Notes: a model not told the origin generated them from the letters alone. 64,000 bases of DNA from Streptomyces sp. NBC_00247 (GCF_036188265.1 NZ_CP108093.1:5795001-5859000); one strand, 5' to 3'; shown: positions 10,261 through 21,290, numbered from the stretch's first letter. Numbers and translations: made by a program.

Positions 10261-12003
10261 GTGTTGGAGGAGATGCGGATACGGTCGCTCGGAGTCATCG
10301 ACGATGCCGTGGTCGAGCTGTCGCCCGGATTCACCGCGGTCACGGGTGAGACCGGAGCGGGCAAGACCATGGTCGTCACGAGCCTCGGGCTGCTGCTCGG
10401 CGGACGCGCCGATCCCGCCCTGGTGCGGATCGGCGCCAAGGCCGCGGTGGTCGAAGGACGGATCACGGTCAAGGACGGCGACGCGGTCGCGCTGCGGGCC
10501 GAGGAGGCCGGTGCGGAGATCGAGGACGGTGCGCTGCTGATCAGCCGTACCGTCTCGGCGGAGGGCCGCTCACGGGCCCACCTCGGGGGCAGATCCGTGC
10601 CCGTCGGGGTCCTCGCCGAACTCGCCGACGAACTGGTCGCCGTGCACGGCCAGACCGACCAGCAGGGACTGCTCAAGCCCGCGCGGCAGCGGCAGGCCCT
10701 GGACCGGTACGCGGGCGACGGGGTCGCCGTGCCGCACGAGAAGTACTCGGCCGCCTACCGGCGGCTGCGCGCCGTCGTCGTGGAGCTGGACGAGATCACC
10801 ACCCGGGCCCGGGAGCGGGCCCAGGAGGCGGACCTGCTGCGCTTCGGCCTCGACGAGATCGCGGCCGTCGAACCCCTGCCCGGCGAGGACGCCGAGCTCG
10901 CCGCCGAGGCCGAGCGTCTCGGGCACGCCGAGGCACTCTCCTCCGCCGCCGCCCTCGCGCACACCGCGCTGGCCGGCAACCCGGAGGACCAGGAGGTCGT
11001 GGACGCCACGACCGTCGTCGCCGCGGCCGGCCGCTCGCTGGACGCCGTGCGCTCCCACGACCCCGCCCTCGCCGCCCTCGCGGACCGCATCGGGGAGATC
11101 TCCATCCTGCTCGCCGACGTGTCCGGCGAACTCGCCGGATACGCCGACCAGCTCGACGCGGACCCGCTGCGCCTCGCCTCGGTGGAGGAGCGCCGGGCCG
11201 CGCTCACCGCCCTCACCCGCAAGTACGGCGAGGACATCACCGCCGTGCTGCGCTGGGCCGAGGAGGGCGCCGCACGCCTCACGGAGCTGGAGGGCGACGA
11301 CGACCGGATCGGTGAACTCGCCGGGGAACGCGACGCCCTGCGCACGGAACTCTCCGAACTGGGCCAGGCACTGACCGACGCCCGCACCGAGGCGGCGGCC
11401 CGTTTCGCCGCGGCGGTCACCGAGGAGCTGGCATCCCTCGCCATGCCGCACGCCCGCGTCTCCTTCGCCGTCCGGCAGGCCGAGGCGCCCGACGAACCCT
11501 CCGGCATCGACGTCGGCGGCCGCAGCGTCGTCTACGGGCCGTCCGGGGCCGACGAGGTCGAGCTGCTGCTCGCCCCGCATCCCGGAGCCCAGCCCCGGCC
11601 GATCGCCCGGGGAGCCTCGGGCGGTGAGCTCTCCCGGGTGATGCTCGCCGTGGAGGTGGTCTTCGCCGGCTCCGATCCGGTGCCCACGTACCTCTTCGAC
11701 GAGGTCGACGCGGGCGTCGGCGGCAAGGCGGCGGTGGAGGTCGGCCGCCGCCTCGCCAAGCTCGCCAGGACCGCGCAGGTCGTCGTCGTGACGCACCTCC
11801 CGCAGGTCGCCGCCTTCGCCGACCGTCAGCTGCTGGTCGAGAAGACCGTGGACGGCTCGGTGACCAGCAGCGGGGTCACCGTCCTGGAGGGCGAGGACCG
11901 GGTACGCGAACTCTCCCGGATGCTCGCCGGCCAGGAGGACTCGCAGACGGCCCGCGCCCACGCCGAGGAGCTGCTGGCCACCGCGCGGGCGGACACCGCC
12001 TGA
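10261..12003 (+). CDS. recN: DNA repair protein RecN
   Basis: About 580 residues. SMC-like ATPase: Walker A GETGAGKT at residues 29-36, long Ala/Glu/Leu/Arg-rich coiled-coil arms from about 150 to 380, the ABC signature ASGGELSRVMLA near 450 and Walker B YLFDEVDAGVGG near 478. RecN acts early in double-strand break repair. Several in-frame starts are possible (GTG 10237, ATG 10249, GTG 10261, ATG 10273); GTG 10261 is chosen because it aligns with the MLEEMRIRSLG-like beginning common in RecN. None has a convincing ribosome binding site. It follows ppnK in the classic actinobacterial order tlyA-ppnK-recN. Confidence 0.95.
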   Translation: MLEEMRIRSLGVIDDAVVELSPGFTAVTGETGAGKTMVVTSLGLLLGGRADPALVRIGAKAAVVEGRITVKDGDAVALRAEEAGAEIEDGALLISRTVSAEGRSRAHLGGRSVPVGVLAELADELVAVHGQTDQQGLLKPARQRQALDRYAGDGVAVPHEKYSAAYRRLRAVVVELDEITTRARERAQEADLLRFGLDEIAAVEPLPGEDAELAAEAERLGHAEALSSAAALAHTALAGNPEDQEVVDATTVVAAAGRSLDAVRSHDPALAALADRIGEISILLADVSGELAGYADQLDADPLRLASVEERRAALTALTRKYGEDITAVLRWAEEGAARLTELEGDDDRIGELAGERDALRTELSELGQALTDARTEAAARFAAAVTEELASLAMPHARVSFAVRQAEAPDEPSGIDVGGRSVVYGPSGADEVELLLAPHPGAQPRPIARGASGGELSRVMLAVEVVFAGSDPVPTYLFDEVDAGVGGKAAVEVGRRLAKLARTAQVVVVTHLPQVAAFADRQLLVEKTVDGSVTSSGVTVLEGEDRVRELSRMLAGQEDSQTARAHAEELLATARADTA

Positions 12004-12175
12004 CGCGCGGCACCGCCGCGTCGGCCGCCGGTGGCCGACGCGGCGCCCGGCCGACGCGGCAGGCACGCACGTCGCCGCACGCACCCGGCAGCGATTTCGC
12101 GCCATGGTTGTCACTCGTGCGAGTGGTACGGAACGGCCGGTTGTCCTCCCACCGGGGTGCAGCAACGTTCCGGCG

Positions 12176-12196
12176 GTCCGTAACACCCGTACGGAC
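12176..12196. promoter_or_regulatory. Inverted repeat upstream of glycosyltransferase gene
   Basis: GTCCGTA and its exact complement TACGGAC are separated by 7 bp, about 70 bp before the glycosyltransferase start; a second short palindrome, CACTCG-TG-CGAGTG, lies at 12112-12125. The 264-bp gap after recN has no other gene, so these are candidate operator sites. No convincing -35/-10 pair was found. Confidence 0.35.
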
Positions 12197-12267
12197 TGGC
12201 ATCCTTGGGACTGTGCCGTCGTGGCGCGCAACCCTCACCGACACGGGAAGTCCGGGAGCCAATCAAC

Positions 12268-13362
12268 GTGTCACAGCTGCGAACGGTGCAGGTCCTGGGC
12301 GGCGGCGGGGCCGGCAGCGGTGCCCACGTCGGATCCCTCGCCGCCGGGCTGATCGCGCGCGGGGTGCAGGTCACCGTCTGCGCGCCCGCCTCGGTGGACC
12401 TGCTCCACGACTTCTCCGCGACCGGTGCCCGCTTCGCGGCGGTGCCCCGGCGCGGCGACCCCGTCTCCATGGCCGCGCTGCGCTCCGCCTGCCTCGGCGC
12501 GGACGTGGTGCACGCGCACGGCCCGCACGCCGCCCTCCGCGCCGCCGCCGCACTCGGCGGCCTGGGCACCCCGCTGGTCGTGACCTGGCACGGCCGGGGC
12601 CACGCCGACGGCGCCCGCAGGCGTCTGCGGCACCTGCTGGAGGTCCGGGCGGCCCGAGCCGCGGCCGTGGTGCTGGGCACCTCCTCCGACCTGGTGGACC
12701 GGGCCCGCCGCAGGGGAGCCAGGGACGCGCGGCTGGCGCCCGTCGCCGCACCGGTCTCCCGCTACCCCGTCGACGCCGCGCACCTCGACAAGGTGCGGGC
12801 CGAACTCGGTTCGGTGGGAAGCCCGTTGCTCCTCTCGGCCGGCAGCCTGATGCCGCGTCACGGGTACGGGCTCCTGCTCGACGCCGCTCGGCTGCTGGGC
12901 GAACTGGACCCCGTGCCCCAGGTGGTCGTCGCCGGTGAGGGGCGCGAGCGGGCCGCCCTGCAACGCCGCGTCAAGGGCGAGCGGCTGCCCGTCCGGCTGC
13001 TCGGCGCCCGGGACGACATCGGTGAACTCGTCGCGGCCGCGGACCTCGTGGTGATCCCGAGCCGTTGGGAGGCCCGCTCCCGCCTCGCGCAGGAAGCCCT
13101 CCGCGCCGGGACGCCGCTGGTGGCCACCGCGGTCGGCGGCATCCCCGAACTGGTGGGCGACGCCGCCGAACTCGTCCCGTACGGCGACGCCGGGGCTCTC
13201 GCCCGTGCGGTCGCTGGGCTTCTCCTCGATCCGGACCGGCGCGCCCTGCTGGCCGCCGAGGGCCGGGCGCAGGCCGCCGGCTGGCCCACCGAGGAGGACA
13301 CCATCACCCATGTGCTCAGCGTCTACGACGAGTTGGCGCAGCCGCTCACCCGGGCCCGTTGA
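12268..13362 (+). CDS. GT4-like (GT-B fold) glycosyltransferase
   Basis: 364 residues from GTG 12268, with GGGAG nine bases upstream. The N-terminal domain begins with a glycine-rich loop (VLGGGGAGSGAHVGSLA), and the C-terminal domain carries the retaining-enzyme E-x7-E signature (SRWEARSRLAQEALRAG near residue 265) followed by PLVATAVGGIPELV, which contacts the sugar nucleotide. No membrane segment or signal peptide is seen, so it acts on the cytoplasmic face. The acceptor is unknown. It stands alone after recN and converges with the FAD oxidase gene. Confidence 0.85.
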   Translation: MSQLRTVQVLGGGGAGSGAHVGSLAAGLIARGVQVTVCAPASVDLLHDFSATGARFAAVPRRGDPVSMAALRSACLGADVVHAHGPHAALRAAAALGGLGTPLVVTWHGRGHADGARRRLRHLLEVRAARAAAVVLGTSSDLVDRARRRGARDARLAPVAAPVSRYPVDAAHLDKVRAELGSVGSPLLLSAGSLMPRHGYGLLLDAARLLGELDPVPQVVVAGEGRERAALQRRVKGERLPVRLLGARDDIGELVAAADLVVIPSRWEARSRLAQEALRAGTPLVATAVGGIPELVGDAAELVPYGDAGALARAVAGLLLDPDRRALLAAEGRAQAAGWPTEEDTITHVLSVYDELAQPLTRAR

Positions 13363-13426
13363 CCCGTCCCCCGGAGCGAGGGGCGGGCCGGCGGGCCCGG
13401 AGCGACATGCGGGGTGTGCGGCGGGC

Positions 13427-14815
13427 TCAGGCTGCCGCCGGCTCGATGTTGTGGTTGAGGCGGAACACGTTGTCGGGGTCGTAACGGCGCTTCACTCCGG
13501 CGAGCCGTGCGTAGTTCTCCTCACCGAACGCGGCGACGACACGTTCGTGGCCCTCCTGGCCGATGAAGTTGAGGTAGACGGCGTCGTCCGCCCACGGCCC
13601 GACTCCGGCGCGAGCCTCGTGGACCCAGTTCCGGGCGCGCGCGTCGTCGGCCGGGTCGTCCCAGATGCCGAAGGGGTGCACGACCCAGGGAGAGGACCGC
13701 CACCGTACGGGCAGGTCCGCCGGGCCGCTCGCGACCGCCCCTCCCAGCGGGAAGAGAATGTGCTGCGACCCGGACGGGACGGGCATGGCGCCCGCGGTGG
13801 CGCAGAAGGCGGCCACCGCCTCGTCCGGGAACCCGCCCAGGTACTCGGCCGACCAGTAGTTCCGCCGACCGGGCGGATCGTCGAGCATGCACTGGAGGTC
13901 CGCGTACGGGAGTTCGGCGACGACCTCCGCCTCGTGGGGGAGGGCCAGCAGCGGTGCGGCGACCTCCCGCAGCCCGGTCTCCGTACCGGCCCAGGTGACC
14001 AGCACACCGCAGACGGGCTTGCCGACGAGCTGCGGAGGCACGAAGTCCTCGGGCGGCCCGGTCAGGTAGAGGCAGCCGCCGCCCGCCTCGTCGGGCGCCG
14101 TGGCCATCAGGTCACGGAAGGCGGTGACGGCTTCCGGGCCGTCCTCGGGACGGAAGACGATCAGCGCCATGCTCATGGCGGGCAAGTCGTGCAGACGGAG
14201 CGTCAGCGAGGTGGCGACCCCGAAGTTCCCGCCGCCGCCGCGCAACGCCCAGAAGAGGTCGGGGTTCTCCTTGTCGCTCGCCCGGACCGTGGTGCCGTCG
14301 GCGGTGACCACCTCGGCGGCGAGCAGATTGTCGCAGGCCAGCCCGAACTTCCGTTCCAGCCAGCCCGATCCGCCGCCCAGTGTGAACCCGCCGACCCCGG
14401 TCGTGGACGCCCGCCCGCCGGTGGTGGCCAGCGCGAACGGCTGGGTGGCCCGGTCCAGATGGCTCATGACGGCGCCGCCACCGACCCGGGCGGTACCCGC
14501 CTCGCGGTCGACGCCCACCTCGTGCATGAGGCGCAGATCGACCACGAGTCCGCCCTCGCTCGACGCCATGCCCGCCACGCTGTGGCCGCCGCCCCGTACG
14601 GCGATCTCCAGTTCTTCCGAGCGGGCGCACCTCAGCGCCGAGGCGACGTCCTCGGCACTCGCGCACTGGGCGATGAGGGCGGGACGGCGGTCGATCATGC
14701 CGTTGAAGACGGCGCGGGCCTCGTCGTACCCCTCGTCCTCGGGGGTGTGGATCGCACCGGAGAAACCGTCCCGCAGGTGTGCCAGGGAGCTGTCGAACAA
14801 CGTGCGGGGCGTCAT
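13427..14815 (-). CDS. FAD-binding oxidase, berberine-bridge/PCMH type
   Basis: 462 residues from ATG 14815 with AAGGGGG seven bases upstream. The N-terminal FAD domain has RGGGHSVAG (residues about 72-80), whose His is the usual 8-alpha covalent FAD attachment site, and the GVGGFTLGGGSGWLERKFGL segment near 140. The second attachment Cys found in bicovalent members is absent from the TTGVGG segment, so a single covalent bond is expected. The C-terminal berberine-bridge motif YARLAGVKRRYDPDNVFRLN is present. No signal peptide. Family members oxidise alcohols, sugars or secondary metabolites; the substrate here is unknown. Confidence 0.88.
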   Translation of the reverse strand: MTPRTLFDSSLAHLRDGFSGAIHTPEDEGYDEARAVFNGMIDRRPALIAQCASAEDVASALRCARSEELEIAVRGGGHSVAGMASSEGGLVVDLRLMHEVGVDREAGTARVGGGAVMSHLDRATQPFALATTGGRASTTGVGGFTLGGGSGWLERKFGLACDNLLAAEVVTADGTTVRASDKENPDLFWALRGGGGNFGVATSLTLRLHDLPAMSMALIVFRPEDGPEAVTAFRDLMATAPDEAGGGCLYLTGPPEDFVPPQLVGKPVCGVLVTWAGTETGLREVAAPLLALPHEAEVVAELPYADLQCMLDDPPGRRNYWSAEYLGGFPDEAVAAFCATAGAMPVPSGSQHILFPLGGAVASGPADLPVRWRSSPWVVHPFGIWDDPADDARARNWVHEARAGVGPWADDAVYLNFIGQEGHERVVAAFGEENYARLAGVKRRYDPDNVFRLNHNIEPAAA

Positions 14816-14898
14816 GGCGCCCCCTTCCGAGGGGCGGAAACGTACCTCTCCAGGGTAGTCCCGGAGCTGTGGACGGGCCCGGCGGACGGGCCCCGGGA

Positions 14899-15723
14899 TC
14901 AGCGCGCGAGGTCGTCGCTGGACGGGTCCGCCGACCGTCTCCCGTGCCGTGCCGTCAGGCCGGAGATTCCCGCGCGGACGAATTCCCGTGCCAGCAGCGC
15001 GCGTCGGGCCCGCCACTCACCGGCCGGGTCTTCGGGGAGGGCCGCCCCGTATCTGCGCCCACGGATGTCCTCCACGACCGCCACGGGCGCTCCCAGGGCG
15101 AGCAGTTCGTCGAGGGCCTCCCCCTTGGTGATCAGCCGGCCGTCACGCAGGGTCACCGTCGCCCGTGCGAAGGTCAGCATCCCCAGGTCCACCCAGACGT
15201 CCCTCAGCCACAGCTCCGCCTTGGCGTCGGCGGTCACCGGGAGCCAGTAGTGCTCCAGCTCGGCACGGACGAAACCGGTCAGCTCCCGGTCGCTCACCGC
15301 GGGCAGCAGACCGGCCGGCGGGGGCCCGCTCAGGACGGCGGCCCCCAGGGACAGCTCGCGCCGGCTCACCGGGGAGACGGGACGCTCGAACCACTCGCCG
15401 TGGGCCCAGGTCGGATGTTCCCGCGCCGCGTCGGACTCGGCCCCCAGGGGCAGGTAGGTGCAGTGCAGGGTCCGGGCGAGGGGATGACCGGTGACCAAGC
15501 GCCCGTGGACGGCCCGCAGGCCCTTCTGCTGTGCGGGGCCGAGCTCCGTACCGACCAGCGCCACCAGGTCGAGATCGCTCCGGCCCACCTGGTAGTCCCC
15601 CAGAGCCAGCGATCCGTGGGCCCAGAGGGCGACCAGCGGCACCACGGCGCCGATGTCGGCCGCGAAGCGGTCGAGCAGGGGCTTCACTTCGGCGGGGAGG
15701 CCACTCGCGGTCATGTCCGCCAT
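14899..15723 (-). CDS. Nucleotidyltransferase, AadA-like
   Basis: 274 residues from ATG 15723 with AGGAG eight bases upstream, preferred to an earlier open frame and to the ATG at 15714. The pol-beta nucleotidyltransferase motif is intact: HGSLALGD (Gly37-Ser38) and DLDL with Asp50 and Asp52. The helical C-terminal half (about residues 140-260) resembles the adenylyltransferase C-terminal domain of aminoglycoside enzymes (AadA/ANT(3'')). It may modify a small molecule, possibly an aminoglycoside, but resistance is not demonstrated by the sequence alone. Confidence 0.72.
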   Translation of the reverse strand: MADMTASGLPAEVKPLLDRFAADIGAVVPLVALWAHGSLALGDYQVGRSDLDLVALVGTELGPAQQKGLRAVHGRLVTGHPLARTLHCTYLPLGAESDAAREHPTWAHGEWFERPVSPVSRRELSLGAAVLSGPPPAGLLPAVSDRELTGFVRAELEHYWLPVTADAKAELWLRDVWVDLGMLTFARATVTLRDGRLITKGEALDELLALGAPVAVVEDIRGRRYGAALPEDPAGEWRARRALLAREFVRAGISGLTARHGRRSADPSSDDLAR

Positions 15724-15792
15724 TCTGTCGCTCCTGTTCCGTGGGTTCCGTTTCGGCCTGTCCTCCGGCCTGATCACAGGCCATTTTTTGGA

Positions 15793-16316
15793 TCACGGAC
15801 TCGCGAGGAGCCCGTCGAGCGGGGGCGGTGTCCGGCCCGGTGCGAGAGCCTCGACAAGGAGGCGGCCGTAGCGGATCTTGCGGCCCTTCTTCGTGCCGAG
15901 GAAGCGCCGCACCTGCTGATGTCGGGGCCGGCCCCGTTGTGCGGGCTGACGCTGGTAGGGCTGCCTGGCACGGGAGTCGCCCTCGGCGCGGAAGATCTCC
16001 TCGACTTCTGCCGTGCCGAGCGCGCGGATGAGTTCGTCCTCGAGATCCGCGGCGCATACGTAGACGTCCCGCAGCGGTGCGTGTGCCCGGGCCGGACCGC
16101 GCTCGTAGAAGCCCTTTTCGCCCTCGTCGCACAGTCCTGTCAGGCGCAGGCCGAGGCCGGCGGCCCGAGGAGCCCGGCATGATGGCCGACGCTCATCGCC
16201 CCGCCCATCGGCACGACACACACTCCCTCGGCGGTCAGGTCCCGGCCACGCCGGGCGGCCGGCGCCTCGACGGCCGCGAGATCGCTCAGCCCTTCAAGCC
16301 CCACGGGGTGCCGGAC
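15793..16316 (-). pseudogene. Frameshifted, 5'-truncated TOPRIM-domain protein (OLD-like)
   Basis: Two minus-strand frames together read like one protein. One frame from about 16316 gives GLEGLSDLAAVEA, RRGRDLTAEG and VPMGGAMSVGHHAGLLGP, then runs into a stop; the other, entered near 16165, continues RLTGLCDEGEKGFYERG, VYVCAADLEDELIRALG, QPAQRGRP and RRFLGTKKGRKIRYGRLLVEAL. These match the order of an actinobacterial TOPRIM nucleotidyltransferase/hydrolase family that begins VLVEG-SD (catalytic Glu) and has a D-E site. The first Gly-rich motif has already drifted (LEG retained, valines lost) and there is no plausible start codon, so the gene is decayed. Sequencing error cannot be excluded for the frameshift alone. 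Confidence 0.72.
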
Positions 16317-16431
16317 GCGGCCGCCGAGGGGAAGGCCGCGAGGCCCGGGAACCTACGGGCACGCCGGCACACCGGCCGGCCCGGACCGTCAGCAGGGTGA
16401 CGGCCAGGGCCCGGCCGGACCGGCCCGCCGC

Positions 16432-18276
16432 TCAGCCCGCGTACGCCCCGCTGGCCGTCAGGCGCAGCGCGGTGTCGATGAGCGGGACGTGGCTGAACGC
16501 CTGCGGGAAGTTGCCCACCTGGCGCTGGAGCCGGGAGTCCCACTCCTCGGCGAGCAGTCCCAGGTCGTTGCGGAGCGAGAGCAGCTTCTCGAAGAGCTGG
16601 CGGGCCTCGTCGACCCGGCCGATCATCGCCAGGTCGTCCGCCAGCCAGAAGGAGCACGCGAGGAACGCGCCCTCGTCGCCCTCCAGGCCGTCCACGCCCG
16701 CGTCGTCGCCGGAGGTCGGGTAACGCAGCACGAACCCGTCCTCGGTCGACAGCTCGCGCTGGATCGCCTCGATCGTGCCGATGACCCGCTTGTCGTCCGG
16801 CGGGAGGAAGCCCATCTGCGGGATCAGCAGCAGCGAGGCGTCCAGTTCCTTCGACCCGTAGGACTGCGTGAAGGTGTTGCGCTCGGGGTCGTAGCCCCGG
16901 TCGCAGACGTCGCGGTGGATGTCGTCGCGCAACTCGCGCCACCGCTCCAGCGGCCCTTCCACGTCGCCGGACTCGATCAGCTTGATCGTCCGGTCGACCG
17001 CGACCCAGGCCATCACCTTGGAGTGCACGAAATGCCGACGGGGACCGCGCACCTCCCAGATGCCTTCGTCCGGCTCGTACCAGTGCTGCTCCAGGTAGCT
17101 GATCAGCTTGAGCTGGAGGCCCATGGCGTAGTCGTTGCGGGCCAGGCCCGTCATGTGTGCCAGGTGCAGCGCCTCGGTGACCTCGCCGTACACGTCGAGC
17201 TGGAGCTGGTCGGCGGCGCCGTTGCCGACGCGGACCGGGCCGGAGTTCTCGTAACCGGGCAGCCAGTCCAGTTCCGCCTCACCGAGCTCGCGCTCGCCGG
17301 CGATGCCGTACATGATCTGCAGGTTCTCCGGGTCGCCCGCCACGGCCCGCAGCAGCCACTCGCGCCAGGCGCGGGCCTCTTCGCGGTAGCCGGTGCGCAG
17401 CAGCGAGGAGAGCGTGATCGCGGCGTCGCGGAGCCAGGTGTAGCGGTAGTCCCAGTTCCGTACGCCCCCGATCTCCTCGGGCAGCGAGGTGGTGGGCGCG
17501 GCGACGATGCCGCCGGTCGGCGCGTAGGTGAGCGCCTTGAGCGTGATGAGCGAACGGATCACGGCCTCCCGGTAGGGGCCGTGGTACGTACACTGCGCGA
17601 CCCACTCCTCCCAGAAGTTCTCGGTCGCCTCCAGCGAACCCTCCGGCTCCGGCAGGCCGGGCGGCTGGTGGTGCGAGGGCTGCCAGCTGATCGTGAAGGC
17701 GATGCGGTCGCCGGGGGAGACCGTGAAGTCGGAGTACGTCGTCAGGTCCTTGCCGTACGTCTCCGCCGATGTGTCCAGCCAGACGGAGTCCGGTCCGGCC
17801 ACGGCGACCGTGCGGTTGTCGACCTTGTGCACCCAGGGGGTGATCCGGCCGTAGCTGAACCGCATCCGCAGGGACGAGCGCATGGGCACCCGGCCGCTGA
17901 CGCCCTCCACGATCCGGATGAGCTGGGGCGCGCCGTCACGGGGCGGCATGAAATCGATCACGCGTACCGTGCCGCGTGGTGTGTCCCACTCCGACTCCAG
18001 GATGAGCGAATCGCCGCGATAACGCCGCCGGTCGGCGGCGGGCGGCTCGCCGCGGCTGCCGTCCTCGGCGGCGTCGGGCTCCAGCGGACCCAGGCGCCAG
18101 AAGCCGTGCTCCTCGGTACCCAGAAGTCCCGCGAAGATGGCGTGGGAATCGAAGCGTGGGAGGCAGAGCCAGTCGACCGTGCCGTCCCGGCAGACCAGCG
18201 CCGCTGTCTGCATGTCTCCGATGAGTGCGTAATCCTCGATGCGCCCGGCCACGTGCGTCTCCAGTCGAACGGCCAT
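16432..18276 (-). CDS. Glycoside hydrolase family 15 protein (trehalase/glucoamylase-like)
   Basis: 614 residues from ATG 18276, with GAGCGGGG upstream. The N-terminal beta-sandwich (residues 1-220, IEDYALIGDMQTAALV, DWLCLPRFDSHAIFAGLLG) precedes an (alpha/alpha)6 barrel containing GGVRNWDYRYTWLRDAA near 272 and the LLAEEWDS segment near 575, where the paired Glu is the expected catalytic base. No signal peptide, so it is cytoplasmic. Members of this bacterial branch hydrolyse trehalose or short alpha-glucans. It is divergent from pyrG across a 416-bp intergenic region. Confidence 0.9.
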   Translation of the reverse strand: MAVRLETHVAGRIEDYALIGDMQTAALVCRDGTVDWLCLPRFDSHAIFAGLLGTEEHGFWRLGPLEPDAAEDGSRGEPPAADRRRYRGDSLILESEWDTPRGTVRVIDFMPPRDGAPQLIRIVEGVSGRVPMRSSLRMRFSYGRITPWVHKVDNRTVAVAGPDSVWLDTSAETYGKDLTTYSDFTVSPGDRIAFTISWQPSHHQPPGLPEPEGSLEATENFWEEWVAQCTYHGPYREAVIRSLITLKALTYAPTGGIVAAPTTSLPEEIGGVRNWDYRYTWLRDAAITLSSLLRTGYREEARAWREWLLRAVAGDPENLQIMYGIAGERELGEAELDWLPGYENSGPVRVGNGAADQLQLDVYGEVTEALHLAHMTGLARNDYAMGLQLKLISYLEQHWYEPDEGIWEVRGPRRHFVHSKVMAWVAVDRTIKLIESGDVEGPLERWRELRDDIHRDVCDRGYDPERNTFTQSYGSKELDASLLLIPQMGFLPPDDKRVIGTIEAIQRELSTEDGFVLRYPTSGDDAGVDGLEGDEGAFLACSFWLADDLAMIGRVDEARQLFEKLLSLRNDLGLLAEEWDSRLQRQVGNFPQAFSHVPLIDTALRLTASGAYAG

Positions 18277-18692
18277 GTGTCGCCCCGCTCGGGGGCGCTT
18301 GCTGCGGAATTGGGAAAATGTTCAGGAGGGGCCGATGAGCCCTTGGACCGGCGGGAGCGGGCGGGGGTGATGCCGCGGGCCGACCGTCCCCGCTCGTCAG
18401 CGAGTGTCCGAGCAGGATACGACGCACCGATGTGATCCGCGCGATACTCCGTGGATCTTGTCGTGGCCGAAGAGTGGGGCTCGGGGCGTGTGAGGGGGTT
18501 TCGTGGCGCTCGTGCGGAGCGTGTGACCGGAAGCAGTGTCCCCAGGTCGCTGTTAGGCTGGTAGCCCGTGGACGGGTGGTCGTGTCCGAGAGCGACGAGG
18601 CCTCCGAACCGCAGCGACGGCACCCCCGGAATCTCCGGTTAGGCAGCCGGTACGTACCCAGATTTCGCTACCACGGGAGCCCCCTCTTGGCT
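18277..18692. other. Divergent intergenic region GH15 / pyrG
   Basis: 416 bp without a supported gene. The pyrG-side half contains TAGGCT at 18554-18559, a good match to the Streptomyces -10 consensus TAGRNT, but no -35 at 17-18 bp. Frames that stay open here belong to the upstream extensions of pyrG and lack ribosome binding sites. No riboswitch or long hairpin was recognised; I see no C-rich initial-transcribed tract of the kind used for pyrG control in Bacillus. Confidence 0.5.
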
Positions 18693-20357
<1,665 letters not shown>

Positions 20358-20377
20358 TCCCGAGGCATTACCGTTGA

Positions 20378-20417
20378 CCGGGGTACGCGTCCGAAGAGGA
20401 CGGGTGCCCCGGTTTTT
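20378..20417 (+). terminator. pyrG terminator
   Basis: CCGGGGTACGCGTCC pairs with GGACGGGTGCCCCGG (one mismatch, one G-T wobble) around GAAGA and is followed by TTTTT. It sits between pyrG and the NUDIX gene, so the latter may be partly independent. Confidence 0.85.
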
Positions 20418-20441
20418 CGTGACGTGAGCGGGAGGACGCAG

Positions 20442-21068
20442 ATGGGCATCCAGGACAGGGCCGAGGAATGGCGGGTCACCGCGACGGTGACGCCCTTCAC
20501 CGGCAACAAGACCAGCGTCCGCACGGACGACGTCGTGATGCCCGACGGTACGGTCGTGGGCCGCGACTACCAGGTCCACCCCGGCTCCGTCGCGATCCTG
20601 GCGATCGACGACGAGGACCACGTCCTGGTGCTGCGTCAGTACCGCCACCCCGTGCGCCAGAAGCTCTGGGAGATCCCGGCCGGACTGCTCGACGTCCCCG
20701 GCGAGAACCCGCTCGCCGCCGCCCAGCGCGAGCTGTACGAGGAGGCGCACGTCAAGGCGGAGGACTGGCGGGTCCTGACCGACGTCTACACCAGCCCCGG
20801 CGGTTCCGACGAGGCGGTGCGCATCTTCCTCGCCCGTGATCTCTCCGAAGCGGTGGGCGAGCGTTTCGCGGTCGCCGAGGAAGAGGCGGACATGGAGCTG
20901 GCGCGGGTCCCGCTGAAGGACCTGGTCCGCGGCGTCCTCGCGGGCGACCTGCACAACAGCTGCCTGGTCATGGGGGTACTGGCGCTGACCGCGGCCCGGA
21001 CGGCGGACGGCGAGCAGTCGCTGCGCCCGGCCGAGGCCCCCTGGCCCGCCCGTCCGTTCGAGGCGTAG
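20442..21068 (+). CDS. NUDIX hydrolase, ADP-ribose pyrophosphatase type
   Basis: 208 residues from ATG 20442 with GGGAGG six bases upstream. The Nudix box runs from GLLDVPGENP to RELYEEAHV (residues about 85-108): the catalytic R-E-x-x-E-E is intact but the usual final Gly is His. The upstream VLVLRQYRHP and YTSPGGSDE downstream are typical of ADP-ribose pyrophosphatases, which cleave ADP-ribose to AMP and ribose 5-phosphate. It follows pyrG beyond a terminator and is followed by its own hairpin. Confidence 0.9.
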   Translation: MGIQDRAEEWRVTATVTPFTGNKTSVRTDDVVMPDGTVVGRDYQVHPGSVAILAIDDEDHVLVLRQYRHPVRQKLWEIPAGLLDVPGENPLAAAQRELYEEAHVKAEDWRVLTDVYTSPGGSDEAVRIFLARDLSEAVGERFAVAEEEADMELARVPLKDLVRGVLAGDLHNSCLVMGVLALTAARTADGEQSLRPAEAPWPARPFEA

Positions 21069-21074
21069 CGGAAC

Positions 21075-21106
21075 GCGGGGCCTCCGTCTCACGGCAGAGG
21101 CCCCGC
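21075..21106 (+). terminator. Hairpin after NUDIX gene
   Basis: GCGGGGCCTC pairs perfectly with GAGGCCCCGC across a 12-base loop, seven bases after the stop codon. No T-run, as is common in Streptomyces. Confidence 0.65.
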
Positions 21107-21239
21107 CCCCGCGCCGCTGCCCCGCCTCCCGTCCTCGCCCTTTTCCCGTCGGACGATCGTAAGAATCGCTGATCCGATCGGGGGAGTCCCCGCCCCGCTC
21201 CGCCCTGATCGGCGGCGCCGCTGAACTACGCTCGAAAGG

Positions 21240-21259
21240 CCCGCCGGAGCTCCGGCGGG
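21240..21259. promoter_or_regulatory. 20-bp perfect palindrome before STAND/TPR gene
   Basis: CCCGCCGGAGCTCCGGCGGG is a perfect palindrome with no loop, 31 bp before the GTG start of the next gene. A -10-like TACGCT lies at 21227-21232, so the palindrome would cover or directly follow the start of transcription. A hairpin in the 5' leader or a repressor operator are both possible. Confidence 0.45.
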
Positions 21260-21290
21260 GCACCGGGTGCGGCGAAGTGGAGCGTGGCTC

